The notes: generated by a model not told the origin, from the sequence alone. DNA of 64,000 nucleotides from Acanthornis magna (GCA_036785705.1 JAWUZG010000032.1:12232001-12296000), one strand, 5' to 3'; counted from the stretch's first letter, positions 13,341 to 27,979 are shown. Numbers and translations are program-made.

Positions 13341-15252
13341 AGCTGACAGCAAGTTGTTGTTTTGTTAGGGTTCATTTTTTTGTAAGCAATGCTAATATTG
13401 CTGCTTGACTTCCATTTAAGAACAGGATTTTTCTGTGACAGATTTAGTGTGACAGTTGAGGAAGGAACCTAGCAGAAATGATAAATGCAAACTGGGCTCA
13501 ACACGCACTCAATTTGAAATGACAACCAACAGTGTAAGCGCTTCCCACAGGGCACGTGGATCATAAATCTTTAGTTGTCAAAATACACCATGCCCAGCTT
13601 ACATGTTCTCTTGTGAGAAGAGAGGACCTGAGAAGTAATACTATTGACTATCATCTAGAAAAACTTCTTTTAAGAGCAGAAGTGTATCACAAGTAAGGTC
13701 CCCTCGGAGAATTTACAGTTGGGATAGTGTCCACTCTAAAGTAAGGCAGGTTCCCACCATTCAAGCAAGAAGAGCTGTGCTGTGTTACCATGATTCAGTC
13801 CTTAATTTAATCTTTGTCTTGTTTTTTTTCTTGTCTCTCTCTTTTCTCATCAAGAATAGTGAATCTTTTGAAGTCAGTCAACCGACACTAAACGAAACTA
13901 CCAAGAAAACAGGCTGCACATTTAGCCAGTCCTCATCATGGAAGAGCAGAAATGGGAATTTTCATAAGTAGATTCCTAACAACTCTGCACTTTCTTCATG
14001 TACTCTGATCGAGCCTTTTGTGCAAGCTTTGCAGGCTTTGAACAATATATATAAAAATAATCTCCTATCTTGCTTTTGGATTCTCAATAGTACACCCAAC
14101 CTCTGCACACAACTTGTTCTCTCAGCCCTCCCTATCACATGCAGTTCTTCTGCACCTCTGACTAACTCAGCTTTTCCTGCTGGCGGGGTTGGCTGAAAAG
14201 ACCTAAACACCTACTCTCACACTCCCATCCATACTTAGGCCTGGCAAGAAATGTGAAGTTCTCCAAGAACCATAAGGAGATGCTGAAACTTGTGGAGAAT
14301 GAGATTGTTGCCTTATGGCTTCAGTCAGAACATTTTTTGAGGGGGTGTGGATTGCTGGGGGGGGTGTGAGCAATGTCAAAGCTAGACATAGAAATAAAAT
14401 GGGACGTAAAAGTCATGCTATACTAATCAGCAATCCATTCAGCTTTATGAAACATCAAGAAGCTAAGCCGAGCATATTGCCTGAGGGAGCCAGAAGAGGA
14501 TAGCTAATAAAACATTTCCCAGAGCTGCAAGTGTCTGCGTCTGATTCTGATTGTGAAGCCACAGATTCCTTCTTTAAAATACTGTTTATTTTGCTCAATG
14601 TCCCTGACAATCCCAAAGGCCTCTTAAAACTAAAGAACTGGAAGGGAAACGAGTTGCTCAGTGAACAGACCCTGTTCATACTGGATCGTGACTTACATCC
14701 CCAGCAAATCAAACATGATTCTTTTTGGAATACTCAGGCCCCTGCTCAGTAGGGACAAGAGCAGCGGCACACAGGGGTGGTGAGTGCCAGCTGTGATTGT
14801 GTTCTGCATAAAGCAAATTTTATATCTGGAGCATACAAACCCTTCCAGTGCAAAACGTATTTTCCTGCAAAGCAGAGAGGAATGGATGTATTTAAATAAG
14901 GAGGAAGAAAATGTGAAGAGAAAATTTAGATTTATTTCACTCACACTACAGCAGGACTCCGCTGTTAAGTGTAGAGTTCTGTGAGCTTGTACTGAGTGTC
15001 TTAGTCAACTTCCTGTAGCAGAAAAGGCCTATGAAGGACTCCAATATCCTACATATATATATTAATACCTTTAAATCAGGTAATGGCTTTGTGCTTGAAA
15101 AAAGATGTGTGCAGCTTATTCTTGAGTTATGAATAGTAGTGATCTTTTTAGCAGATGGGAAGTTTCAGCAAGTCCTGAAATAATTACAGGATAAAACCTT
15201 CACATTCTGTATGAGTGTTTGATTAATTATGCAGCTCTGACCAAAACAGAAA

Positions 15253-15272
15253 ACCAAACCAAACCAAACCAA
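15253..15272. repeat. Short (CCAAA)n run
   Basis: Roughly four CCAAA units in an A-rich context. Confidence 0.8.
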
Positions 15273-18200
15273 GAAAAGTGCTTTGTTTCATTAAAAGTTT
15301 CAATCTCAAAGAGAAAGAGAATAAATTTGATGAAATTTCAAATCCTAAAACCTGAATTTTTGGTCACTGGGGGAAAACATAATCATATTACTACTTAAAT
15401 ATTTCCATGGATGCTTTATTCCTGTTCCCAAAATAAAGGTACATCATGGTGTTCACAACACATCTAAAAATCTGTAAATAAGTGGCTTTGGATATTTAAC
15501 TTTGGATGCACCTTTTAGAACATTACTGATATTGTGTAGTAATATCCTCAAGAACAAGGATTAGGATGTTTATGTTCTCACCTTCAATCTCCTACTTCAC
15601 ACTTGGGGGTTGCAGTGAATACAATCTGCCTCCCTTGTGGATATAAGAAGTTAATCCCTAGTACTTTTGGCTGTTCATACATATGATAGATACTTTCTAA
15701 AACTGTTATTAAAAATAACTACTCAAGGCTCCAGGTGATGAAGGTATTGCAGGTGCAGAGCTCTCCCAGTTTGTAAATATTCTATCTTCACAATAACTCA
15801 GTTCCCTAACACACATTGAGCAGTGGAGCTCATCAGACTAAGCTGAATTTGGAGCCAATACGTGACACTGACACTTAGGCCACACTTCTACTGATTTCAA
15901 AAGGAGATTTAGCTATTGGAGTTTGACTTCTAAACTTGCCTTTCATTTTGTCCTTACCAATAATTGTTGCACCATTTTATTACATTTAATTGCAGATATA
16001 AATAATATCAATTAGCTCTCTGACTGCTTGACTTTGCCACCCAATCAGAATAATATCTCTCTACTAGTATTAATATCTATAATTAATAATGTGTGATTTC
16101 TTGACCACAAAAAAATGTACTTTTAAGAATTGCCTTGAGTGACTATTCTGAATTACTTGCACGGTATCCTTTATCACTCTTTTTTCTCACCAAATCTTCA
16201 CACTATTTAACTTCCATCAGGAACATCAGTGGATTAGTTTTTCATTTTCTCAAATGGTATTTAACACAAGAAGAATCCAAAACTGAATTTTGAGACTCCT
16301 CTACCTATTCTCTTTTCATTTTTTTTCTTTTGTATTTCTTCAGATAAGTTCAGTCTGATGTTGGTCTTTCTTTTGTTAAAATACAGTTTTCAGGGCAAAA
16401 AGAACAGATATTGAATTTCCTACCTGTACTAAGCTATTAGCTTTCAGGATAAAAATAACTGTTGAATTAAAGTAATATAAGAAGAGCAGAATAATTAAAT
16501 GAGAAAAATACATTAATACTTCTATGTTTATCCTCCAGACCATGCAGAACAATTATGTTTCCTAAATCACAGGGGACCATGGACATACTATTAAAGAAAT
16601 AATTCTTCTCCATTTTCTCCACCATTTATATGCAGCTTTAATAGTTTGTACAGGGTACATAGAGGTCTTTATTACACTACAGGACTATTTTCATTCCAGG
16701 CCATTCAAATTGTAGCACTCACTAGTAACTAAAAACTTACTTTCTGTTGCTTGATAAGCATTTGTACTCTTGAGAAACACCCAAACAATAACATTTCTGC
16801 TTTTGACACTGCCTTTTGACATCTTATCACAATGACATCAATGTTAAAGCATGTGGATGTTACTACTTTAGTATGCATGCTTTTTGCATAGAATAATCTG
16901 AGAAAGTACATGGGTTTGGTAAACATTTAACAATTACCTGAAATATTTCTATATTTCTTATATAAAAATAAACAAGGGGAATGCAGAAATGTCTGATGGC
17001 TTGTAACAGCAACCACACTGCACAGCCTCAGAGGCCCTACTGTGTTTTTCATGTGTAAAAGTAATGACAAACAGGGCCTGTTCCTTAATTCTGCCCTTAA
17101 ATGATATTAAGCAGTGTGAGGGACTGAGCTGGAGAACACAATTTTACTGCTCCCTGTCTGTAGTGATACAGATTCATACACCTCTTCCACGCTGATCTAT
17201 AAGTGGGGTCCCCAAAATAGCCGGGGTAGAAGCTGCTGTTTCCACACCTTTTCAAGAGCTTTAAAGAAATTGTCTTAATTTTAATGCCATTACCTGCCAG
17301 CAAAGGAGCTGAGCCTTACTGACCTAATACTTCCTAAATAAGGCTGTTTCCAATATCTCAGATGAGGTGAGAAAGGCAGTTTCTGAGAAGAAGGATCTCA
17401 TGGATTCCTGAGACTCAGCTAGCTTCAGTATCTAAATTTAAACCATAACCAGTCTCAAACTGAGTAAGTCAATGAGCTAATACCCTTCCAGAGCATGTGA
17501 GTGTTTTCACACGTAAAAGTGCTTTCAGGTTTCGCTGGTACCTTGTTAAGATGAGAGCTAAGTGATGTAATCAATTAGTGTCTTAAACTGACTCACTAAT
17601 GGCTAAACTATGTTAGTACATGCCCAGTTTTAAGAAGTCCAATTTTTATCTGGGGCTGGGGCATGCTAAGTGAACCCAGGCGTGAACTCAGCTGATGGAC
17701 ACAAATAATTTAAAAATGCCACTGTAACTCAGACATTTTTAATTCTGTTTGTACCTTATCCTTGATCTCTCTACACCAAAGCATTATTCAGACTGATTCT
17801 TTCAGTTTGTCTCCAGCTCTCATTTCTTCTTAATATTTCTCAGAAGAAGAGAAAAAAAATTATATGATGAGAAGAAATGCTTATTTTCTCAGTGGGAAGC
17901 ACATGAAGTAAGAAAGACATCAATCACTACCACTTTCTCTTCTTTAGCTGGGAGTTATTTCTTCACTTGTACGTTCTTATAAAGTTGAATGTTGCTGCAG
18001 GCAATATGAAATGCGAGCCCTGATTGTCATGCTCCACCCATTGACTGTACAGCAACAAACCAAAAGAAAGTCCTTCATCTTGTTCTTTGCTACTCTCGTG
18101 CTATGGCACATTGTCATCCCCTTTGTAAACCATGAAAGAGATCATGGAAGGAGAACAAGGCAGAGTCTTGAAAGAATCTCTTCTCGCTTTCTTGTGTTTC

Positions 18201-18419
18201 AAAGGATACACAATTTTCTTCGAAATAAAGAAATGCAACTGCAGCTCTCTAATACCCCTGCCTCCTTTAGGAGAGGGAAAAACTAAAGCTTTAGATATTA
18301 TTTTAACTACAGTTTAAAACAGCTTCAGTGTAATTGGTCCGAACTATTTTTGCAAGAAAACACACATATTAGACAAATAACATCCTAAATTTAAATATGC
18401 CTAAACTGCCTAAAATGAA

Positions 18420-18880
18420 TTGTGTGGGCTACCACCAGGAGCCTTCAGCTCATGCTGATGAGACATTTCTGTGGCCAAGACTGATGGGAGCCAAGCCCCC
18501 ACCAGGTATAAAAGAAGCCCTTAGGGAGTTCTGGTGACCAGGAGTGCTGCCAACAAGGGCACAGTGTGGCAGCTCGGACAGCAGCTCATGGGGAAAGGTG
18601 TGCAGGAAGGTTGCTGAAGCCCTGCCAGCTCTGTCAGAGAGCAATGGCATCCAGCCTGCAGAAAGCCGTGGCCTCTGAGCTCTGCACCCTCCCTGACTGA
18701 TGCAGGTGCCCAGAGAGAACTCCAGGGGCAGCTTGGTAACAGCCAGGTGTGAGCTGCAGGGTGTGGTTAGGGGATCAGGAGCACAAGCAGGGCTCTCTAT
18801 CCTTCCTGCTGCACGGAATGACAAGAGAACAGGAAGAGACAGCAGGTCATTAACTGGCTTTCAGCCTGGTGTCACTGGCA
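18420..18880 (+). mobile_element. Possible LTR-like promoter segment with TATA box
   Basis: A GC-richer segment about 460 bp long, set in AT-rich DNA. It begins TGTGTGGGC and has a canonical TATAAAAG at 18507-18514, followed by GC-rich sequence. Size, base composition and TATA position resemble a solo LTR of an avian endogenous retrovirus, but I cannot match it to a named family or define its ends and target duplication. The minus-strand 124-codon frame here (18450-18824) is attributed to low stop density. Alternative: a cellular promoter or unrelated GC-rich unique DNA. Confidence 0.25.
18507..18514 (+). promoter_or_regulatory. TATA-box-like motif
   Basis: Exact TATAAAAG, with GC-rich flanks (CCCACCAGG before, AAGCCC after). 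If used, initiation would be expected about 25-30 bp downstream, near 18540. Whether it is active is unknown. Confidence 0.3.
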
Positions 18881-21800
18881 GAATTTAGGAAGCTTTTCTG
18901 ACTGTGGGTCAGGTTACAGGACACCAGGGCCGCTGGATCAGATGGGGTACACCTGTCTCAGAGGTGGTCTAAAGCTGCAGTTAGTGTCTGAGTCCCCGAG
19001 TGCTCCAGCCTCATTTCACAGTGCTAAGGTGTGCAGAGCAGGGACCATCCATTCCTTTGTGCTTGCACAGCTCCACGGTTGGACCCTGAGGTACTACAGA
19101 GGGCAAGGTTAACAGGTGGACTGTGGCAAGCGTATTTCTTTTTTGTCTATAAAATATTCCATACTGATAAACCTTGAAGTCATCAGATAATGGAACCAGG
19201 AAAAATATATGTCTCCTCATAATTCTCTCTTTCTGGGATGTCCTCGTGTAGCTGTAGGATGTCCTGCTGTAGCTGTAGGATGTTATACATTTGGGAACAC
19301 AGTTTTGTAACATAAGAAAAATGACTCTCCAAATACTCTTTGGGGAGGTGGAAGTGCAGAAGAAGAGGCATTGATCAGCTCACTGCCACTGTATCAATCT
19401 TTTTTTATCCCATGTTAAAACACTGCACCTGAAACGAAATGAAGAGCCCATAGAGACTATTCTTAACAAACCACTAATTTAAAGATTACCTTTATTGTTT
19501 CTTGAATCTTTAAAGTGCAAATGGATACAGTGTTTTTCAGGTTCTTTTAAGGTATACTGGTCTAATATATATGCCAAATGTACTGTTTTAGAGAAAATTT
19601 TTGTCCCATATTTAATCCCTTATGTTTCTGTCACAGCCATTGATATGAATTGGTTTACTGTGTTTGTAGCCAGAACTACTGTTTAGTGAATTACAAATAT
19701 GTAGTCATGGCAAGGTAAGATTTCCCTGATGTATATTATCCTGTTTGTCCACTGAGTTCACATTCCTGCTGCCAGAAGGGAGAGCTGCAATATGAAAAAA
19801 GCACCCTCTGTAAATATCCACAGATACTTAGAGAGTTTTTGATTTTTGGTGTTCTCCAGATAGGAAGTTGTGAAATACTTGGCATGCTATACCGTTTTTA
19901 TTCCTTATAAAATATGGAAGGGATTTTACTGGGAAAGTGAGCCGACCCCAGTGCAGTAAATTTGATTGCACAACTGCTAATATATTTTCTATTACTTCAG
20001 TCTTGGGTGTCTACTCAGCAGAGGATTTTAAAAACATTGACCATGTAGAAGACTTGATACATTTTTGGCGTGTATGACTAGAAAGAGTATACGGCCAATA
20101 AGCTAATTTCCTTAGATCATCTCAGAAGTTTGAAAGACAGGCAATTGCACTAAGTTACTGCTTCCTTCCTGCTGATTAACAGGAGTTCTTGTCTGGTACC
20201 TGGTACGATATATTCTTTGTATATCTTCATATTTTACCGCTACATCCTATAATAGTATGTTGCTCAAAATAAGTCTTTTCCAAACTCACCTCAAGTTTCC
20301 TACTACCCCTTCTCCAAGGGTCAGCTGATGACCTCTGTATGATATCTGCCAGGAATGTGACAGCAACAAAGCTTGCAGTCAATATTTAGGGTTCTTTGGC
20401 TTAAGGGTCACCACAGAAAACTGAGTGACTGTCAGCAGTGAAGGAGCCTTTTTCGGTCTCAAGCAATTAGTTAAACAAATGGTTTTAAACTAACAGAGCT
20501 TTGGCAGAGTTGTGGAAGAGAGTAACCCATCCTTTTGTGGAGCTGTCAGAGAGCAGAAAGCAGAGCATCCACTTCCCAGACCACCTCAGTAGCACGAATG
20601 GGATGGTCCTGTGCTGTGAGTGGCTGCCAAAAGGAGTTCACTCCCATCTCTGAAAGGCTGTGCTTATAAAGTCAAGTAAAGAAGTGCCAGAGGAGGCCTT
20701 CAGTAAAGTGGCATAGACTGACTGCATCCACACTCCACCACAGGATTCTGAGACTCTGCACTGCCTCTGTACAATGCTCCTGCGGCACTGTGATCCTATG
20801 ATGCACTGCTTGCTGTCTGTGTATAAATTTTAGTTCTTTGTAATTCAAAGTCTCAGAAATAATGCTGAAGCTACATCCAGCCTGTCAAATGGGTTTATGG
20901 TGATTGTTTTCATAACATGAAACTGGAGGTATTTAGATTGTGCTGGGGGACTGTGGAGGGATGCAAATTGGTCTTGTCTACATTGCATCTGCAATGGTCT
21001 GTGGCACACACTGGCCTTACACTGGACACAGGGATTGCCTCAGAGTGTGCTAGTTACAGCCTAAGCTGTTCCTCTGAGTGTCACCCAACACCAAGGCAAC
21101 AGTGTGTACTGAGTTAAGCAGTACGTATGAATAAACATGATTCTCCCACATTTTATTTTGTTTAGCTGCATAGTCAGAGGAGTCCAACTGCTGAGTTGTT
21201 TGCCCCCTTAGTGTAGTCTGCTTCCAGATCCATGCAGACCTACCTTAGCATCACTAGCATCAGTTTTTTCTACAGAGGTCACACTCAGATTCCTGTGCTC
21301 AGGTGCTCATGGCTGTGGTGCACCAGATCCTGCTGACACTGGGTACTGCTCTGTTTGCCACTGCCTTGCTCATTGTCTGCAGCTGCTGAAGGTGGTTCTT
21401 AATTTTTCTTTCCGTTTGGTGATACAAGCAGTCCACACAAACCACACATCACAGAAGTAAAATATATTTGGCATAATTTCCCTCTTCTCAAATAGCTTGT
21501 TTCCCCAGAGTGGGGTCCCTCCTAGTGAGGCAGATTCAAACATTTGCTTAATGCATAAAGATGCCCTTGCTGTTTGTATCAATTCAGTTTTATTCCTATC
21601 TTTAAACAGTTTTCAATAGTAATGCACTGGAATGTTATAAAAGTTACATACCCATGAGAGTACCCTTAGCTTGAGACAGATCTGCTCTCCAGCAGATATC
21701 TTATGAGTTTTATTCACCTTCACTCTACCTTCCTAAATGGGGTTCCCTCTTTTTGCCCTTCCTTGTCTACATGCCTCCAATTTTGTATACCATACGAACA

Positions 21801-24800
21801 GTTCTTTAAAAAATGCACACCTCACATTTCCTATGAACACAAATTTCCTCTGAGATTGACACATTTTTGAGCAAGGCATCAATTCAGCTGAAGACTGTAT
21901 GAATTCTTGTTGCCTTTTCAAATTAAATGAAAATATTTACAACATTTTATGATAATGGAGAGCTGACACATTCCTGTTTCATCCTGATTCAAATATTTGT
22001 TGTATTGTGATTGGGCCTCCTGGCTCCATGAGGTTTGCTGGGTACTCTTTACAAGTTCTGCTGACAAGTTTTCTTGTACAGCATCTGACTTCTGTGGGAG
22101 TTCTTGTGAAATTTGCATTGCTCAAACAAAAGAATTCTCATTATCTTCACCCTTAGAATGCCTGCCTAAATTAGCACGGTACCCAAAAAACTAGGCTTGC
22201 CAGCTTCTGCTATTCACATTTTTGTTTTCCAATAGGTATGGAGATTTTTGTCCCTGGCTCTCAATTTTTTAAGAAGTTGGGAACAAAAGCGAGAAAACAG
22301 AGGGAATTCCCCTCTGAGTACATGTAATTTTCCAGATAATAGCAGAGGCTTGACATTTTTCATAATCACTGTACCTTGCACAGATATTAAACTTTGAATG
22401 GCCCCTTGCAGTGCAAAAATTATACCCCAGTCTTGCTCCTATGTTCCAAATTTCAGTTAAAATCTTTTATATGGAGCCCATGCAACCCTATCATCAAAGC
22501 TGAAAAGGCAAACTCTTAATCACATATGATTTAAAAAATATTAGAATTTAATTTTCATTGATCAGAACTCCTTTGTAAATTACTGGTTTAGGTTAAAAAT
22601 CAGTTTTTCCATTAAATCTGTATTTGTGCAAAATCAAGATAAAAAGGATATGATAAAATGTTTTAGAATTTCACATAATTTAGGAATGTTTTAGCAGCAT
22701 CGCTATTGAATAGTGACCTTCTATTATTCTGTATTTCAGGCTCAGAGAGCCCTTCTGTTCATGTGTTGACTACTAAAAGAATTATTTACTGTGAACTTTT
22801 CTTGTTGTAAGGATTATATATTTGCTATGTCCTTGCTAGCTACTGCAAGTTCTTTTCTTTTGGTAGGGATTTTGGTGTTAGCTGTGAGGTGAGCGAGTGT
22901 TTTATTTTTCAAAATGAGCTTCTAAAAGAAATTTGTTGCATTACAATTGATAACTGCAATAATTAGGTACGTGGATGGAGAAATGAAGAAGAGTTGTCAT
23001 TGTCTTAAAAAATAAAAAGTGTTACTAAAACACGCACAGTTAAAAGGATGAAAGCAGCCTGCTAGGAGGTTTACTTTCAGGAAACAAGAGATTAATTAGC
23101 TAAATAAATTAGTTTTCATTCTTAGTGGGCATATTTCTTCTTATCATTGTCAAGGTAAATGCAACACGAAGCCAGTAAAGAGAGACCTGAGAATTGGTAA
23201 AGCCGGGAAAATGCTTTTTAGGGATTTTTGAGTCAGAGGCTTGAGCGTAACCAAAACCAGATGCAGACTAATAGGCAAATTATAATTAGGCTTGCATGAG
23301 TGCTTGAGGCATGCCTGTTTGGTCCCATGCCTTTTCCCTGTACCTGTATGAAAGATGATCACTGTCTGTCCCAGCAGCCCTAGAGCAGCAGTGGGAAAGA
23401 GAGGGTGGCCAACAATGCTCCTTGCCGTAATAGAGGAAGGGTGGGCTGCAACTCTGTCTTACATAAGACCAGTTGTGGGATCCAATCTGTCAGACAGTCT
23501 TGTCATCCAAAGTATGTCAAAGTTGCTACTTTCACATCACAGTGAGTCAGAGTTTATCTGACATCCCCCACTGATGGTCAGAGTCTGACTTATAGCAGAT
23601 TGTGTGTTGAAGTCACCATAAAATCCCATGTAAGTTTTTCACCAGCCATAGTGCCATGGCTTACAGAACAAGCTTTGAATAAGGATTTTTATTTTCAAAA
23701 TTATATTAATGCCCATGAAACGAGGTCAACAGAAATCATCGTGTTTCTAGAAAGAGCACTGCTCATTGCCACTAATCACAAAAATGAATCATCTGCAAGC
23801 TGCCTGAACTTACAACTGTCTTGCTTAGCTTATTGGATGGAACAGTGCCTGCTCATGTGTTGTTTAGACGTAGTATAGGGAATAGGTGTCAGAAAAAATG
23901 ATTTTACCAGGATAATTTAAATAGAACAACAACTGTTATCTTGTTAGCGATAATTTCCCTTTTGGTGACTGAACAAGAAAACATTATTCTCCCATCAAGC
24001 TTTCCAGCCTGCTGGCACCTGCTCCCTGCTTCAGCATCATGAAGTTTAGTCAGTCAGGCTCCTGGACTGATGTCTCTGAGATGGGGCCCGTTCTTGCCAG
24101 GGATACCAGAACATCAAGAACAGGTTTTCATCTTACTCAAATTGTAATTCTTCCTTTGATATCAAAGACTAGGAAAGTACAGAAGAGGAAATGTTTCCTA
24201 GACAGCAGGAAACATTTGTCTCTCTTTTGTCTCTTACTGGAGCTAATTGTCCCCAAAGCACTTCATCCTTTCATCTGGACAAAATGTTCTGAACTTTTTG
24301 TATTAAGTTTTTTGGATCTTCTGTAAGACCCATCTAGAAGGGGATTTCTAAAAAAGCCTAAGCATACCCATTGCCTCTGTTTCTAAGTGCTCTGAATCAG
24401 TTATACACTGTCTGCTTCCAAAGGGGTCAAATAATTGCAGGAATTTGAGTTTAATTATCCCTTTCTGTCTGTTTTCTTTTTTTTTCCTTTTCAACTAAGT
24501 CAGAACTGTAAACATGAAAATAAACAATTCTTGCTCAGTTTCTCATCATAGTGTAACACAGTCCAAACCACTTCTCAACTCCCACTCAGCATTCAGAAAA
24601 CAGAGCATCTCACACGGAGCACCTGCCATCTTCCAGCATAGTGCCATATGTGATTATCTACAAGATTTATGTAGTGATATAACACCAAACTTAAGACACA
24701 GAGGAATGTTTCCTCTTACTGGGGGCTCTGGTTAGACACTGAATAAAAATTGTGCAGGTATCTCCATGATCCATTTTTTTGTTTTGCCTCTTATTTTAAT

Positions 24801-27800
24801 CATTGAAAATGCATAAGATCTGTCAGAAAAAGTAAGACTGCAATTAGGTTAAAAACACTTCAGCAGGGATATGAATTATTGCAGTGTGCTACCATTGCTT
24901 TGTTTTTGTCATCATAATCCAGTCATACATCTTGAAAATGTCATTTGTTTAGTCATTTTAAGCATGTTCTGATTTCAAAACCAAATTGTGGATTTTTATT
25001 TTCTGTATCTCAGAATATACATTAAGAATATTTTGGCAAAATAGCTTCCATTTCAGTTAGCAAATTTGTCCATAAAGTACTCAGGCATCCAAGTTTATGA
25101 TCAAAACCCATCTAATGGAGTTTTGTAAACTTTTAAAGAAGATCCAGAGAGAGGGCAGTATGTATTTGTTTCATAAACTGCAGCAGTTAATGTTCTAAAC
25201 TATATGTATTTAAAGACCTGACTGAAATACAGGAAAATGCATGACATTTTCCTATGAATCATTTAATTTGTTGTCATTATGTTGGAGAAAAAAAAAACCC
25301 TACTAGATTTTTTTTAACGGTAGCTGCCACCAAAACTGACTTTTAAGGAGAATTCATTAAAGTTTTTCCTTACATTTATTCTAAAGAAAGCTAAGGAAAT
25401 AATGCTGTTATACTTAGTGGGGATAATAAGAATGAATAATACTATTCATAATACTCTTCATATCTATCATGCATTAGCATATGAACAATAGATATCGAAT
25501 ATTTTCAGCTACTTTCTTTATTCTCTCTCTCCTTTTCCTACATGGGACATACCAGTGTTTTGGGTTTTCACATCTCAGCTGACTGTGATGACTAGCTACA
25601 TACTGGTATAAGTAATCTGAAATGTTTTAGAGTTCTGGAAGTCAGATGTGTCTTCCAACTGACCAAATGGAGAATTCCTTGGAGTGTGGTTGTATAACAA
25701 CCCCAGAAGACTAATTAATTAAAATAATTTAAAAATAGAAGATAGGCACAGCCTTTGCTGTAGTCCCAAAGATGCAGTAATTTATCAAGTTGAAGCAGTG
25801 TTAACAGGGACCTGAGTTAATTGATTGAAATGAACAAGACTTCATATGCATCTTGAAATTTTAGCATAATTCTCTAGTGTTATTCATCTTGGTGACAGAG
25901 AAGAACTTTCCTGATGTTCTGCTGCTAATAAATACTATTTAATTCATCTAAAATTATTACTGGTAGAATGCTCTGTTTCTAAATTTAGACAGCTTAAGCA
26001 GATGTCCCAAGCACGAAGGAAGACCTGCTCAAATATTCTCAAATGAGAAGTCCCAAATGTGCAGCTACACAGATTCCATATCTCAGGAAGAGAAAAATAG
26101 TACAAATGGGTCTTTGAAAGAATGGAAAAGTAATGTGGCTCCTGACCTGCAAGCAGAACAATGCTTTTGATTTTGATGACAATTTTAATGATATTTGTGT
26201 TAACACTGCTTTCACTCTGCTTGAGACTTGTCCAGGCTCAACTCCCATAAGCATACAAGAGCGCAGGGCTTGTAAGAGAAAGAGAATTAACAAAATGGAA
26301 ATCTGTAAACTACATCAGTGCCAAATTGAACTGGTAGGTGGCAACATGAATCCAGTCTTGCGTATTACAGAGGAGGTGAGAAAGGCAGCACAGTTTCTTT
26401 AATCTCACGCTTTCTCTTCCTGCTCGTAGGAAGATCCCAAGTGGTTTTCTCACAAAAAGACATACAGCTCTTTCCAACTGGTTTCTATTTTTTTTCTAGG
26501 CAATGAGGAAAGTGGGAGGAAAGAATACAGCATTGTTCTGCATGGACTGTAATTTTTTCAGAAAAACTGTTTCACCTCATAAAACATAGTGTCTTCAAGT
26601 CTAAAACATTTTGTGGAAATATACCAGCCTAGAGGTCCCCCAGGTTCCCCAGGAAGGAAATAAATTTTCAGAGGAGGTGAATTATCATCCCAAGAGACAA
26701 AGGGCAAATTCCAAAGGGAATTTTTATGCTGCAATGCTCAGTGCTTCAGCTGTTGGTGGCGTGGTGCCAGTCCCAGGTGTAGAGCAGCTTCAGGAGTGGC
26801 ATTTGCACCACTGGCTCAGGCACATATGATTTCCTTGTACTGAATGTACTGAGCACAGGGAGCTGGGGATGCTGAGGAGGTGGGAGTAAGCCACTAAAGT
26901 TGCTGGGAAGGCATGTTTCTGAAGGCATGCAATTCTTTAGGACACAGGCGAAGTGTCTCACCTATTTTTTCCTAACATCAAAATGCTCAAAATGTTATTT
27001 TTAATAACCAATTTCACCTCCATGAGGATACAAGAAGAGTGGACTTCTTGAGTTAGACTTTATGTGACATGAAACAAATTCAAACAGATGATCTTCATCA
27101 ATAAAAAACTACATCTATGTGTTGCACAGTCTCTGGGTGGCCACCAGGTACCCACCTATTCACTCTCTCATTCCCCTTCCTCAACTGGAGGAGGAAGGAG
27201 ATATAACAAGAGCATCATGGCCTGAGCCATATAAACCAAGTACAATCTGCCATGCCATAACTAAAGGAGGAAAGAGAGGGGCAGGTAAAGAAGAAAAGAA
27301 AATGAATAAAATGAAACAAGCAAAAAACTAAACAAATAAGAAAAACACAGAAACAAAAAACTACAAGCAATGCATCAAGTCTGGGGAGGGCAACAACCAC
27401 TCATTTGACGGTCTGCTCTGATGAAACCTGAGGGCCTGGAAAGGATGAACAGCTGAAGCTCTGCCTTCCAGCATAAATTCTCTTGTGTTCCTTCAATCCG
27501 CTCCACCAGGCTGCTGTGTTCCCCTCTGCTGGCATGGCTGTGGAGTGCAAAGGAGGAGTGAGTCAGTGACATGCACAGAAAGTGTGCAGTGAGGAGTGGC
27601 TGTGCCACAGAGTACATACACTCCCCCATGCTCCCCACACACCAGTGCCCCAGCTGCCCACAGCACCCAGCTCACCTCCCCAGCTCTGCCCTGCTGCCTC
27701 ACACAGCTCAGGGAATGACCTATCTCTGGTGTTGGTTTGGAGTTAAGTGATGGCTGACGGCACTTTCATGGAGACCAGGATGGTTGGACATACAGGGCTG

Positions 27801-27843
27801 CCCTGCCAAGCAGACACATCCACTGACATCTGTCTGAAAGTGA
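18881..27843. other. Non-coding unique stretch
   Basis: No gene supported. Frames of up to about 100 codons (19011-19313 minus, 23600-23878 plus, 24039-24326 plus) have no recognised domain. A 21-bp tandem duplication at 19237-19278 is listed separately. The part at 27400-27720 is GC-richer and stop-poor, without identity. Confidence 0.55.
19237..19278. repeat. 21-bp tandem duplication
   Basis: Two adjacent 21-bp copies (19237-19257 and 19258-19278) share GATGTCCT and GTAGCTGTAG and differ only by a CG/GC swap in the middle. A third partial copy (GATGTT) follows. This looks like simple slippage duplication. Confidence 0.85.
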
Positions 27844-27979
27844 GCAAGCCAGGTTTGGATGGGGCTTTGAGCAGCCTGGTCTAGAGGAAGGTGTCCCTGC
27901 CCCTGGCAGGGGGTTTGGAACAAGGTGATCTTTAAGGTCCCTGCCAAGCCAAACCATTCTTTGATTCTATGATCCTATA
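27844..27979 (+). mobile_element. CR1 LINE, short 3' end fragment
   Basis: Contains the CR1 words TTTGGATGGGGCTTTGAGCA, CCTGGTCTAGAGGAAGGTGT and GTGATCTTTAAGGTCCCTGC, and ends in the tail repeat ATTCTTTGATTCTATGATCC. The element is truncated to about 135 bp. The GC-richer sequence just upstream is not recognisably CR1. Confidence 0.92.

Larger units (their letters stand above)
12355..18419. other. Non-coding AT-rich stretch
   Basis: No gene supported; several short frames only. The sequence is notably AT-rich around 13.0-13.3 kb and 15.9-16.2 kb, with many TAAT-type motifs. It includes a short (CCAAA)n run near 15253-15272. The 13 kb part is listed separately as a possible regulatory element. 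Confidence 0.55.

Noticed and set aside
18450..18824. 124-codon minus-strand frame rich in P, S and A
   Set aside because: GC-rich, stop-poor patch that looks like an LTR or promoter; no domain, and a frame on the other strand is also open.
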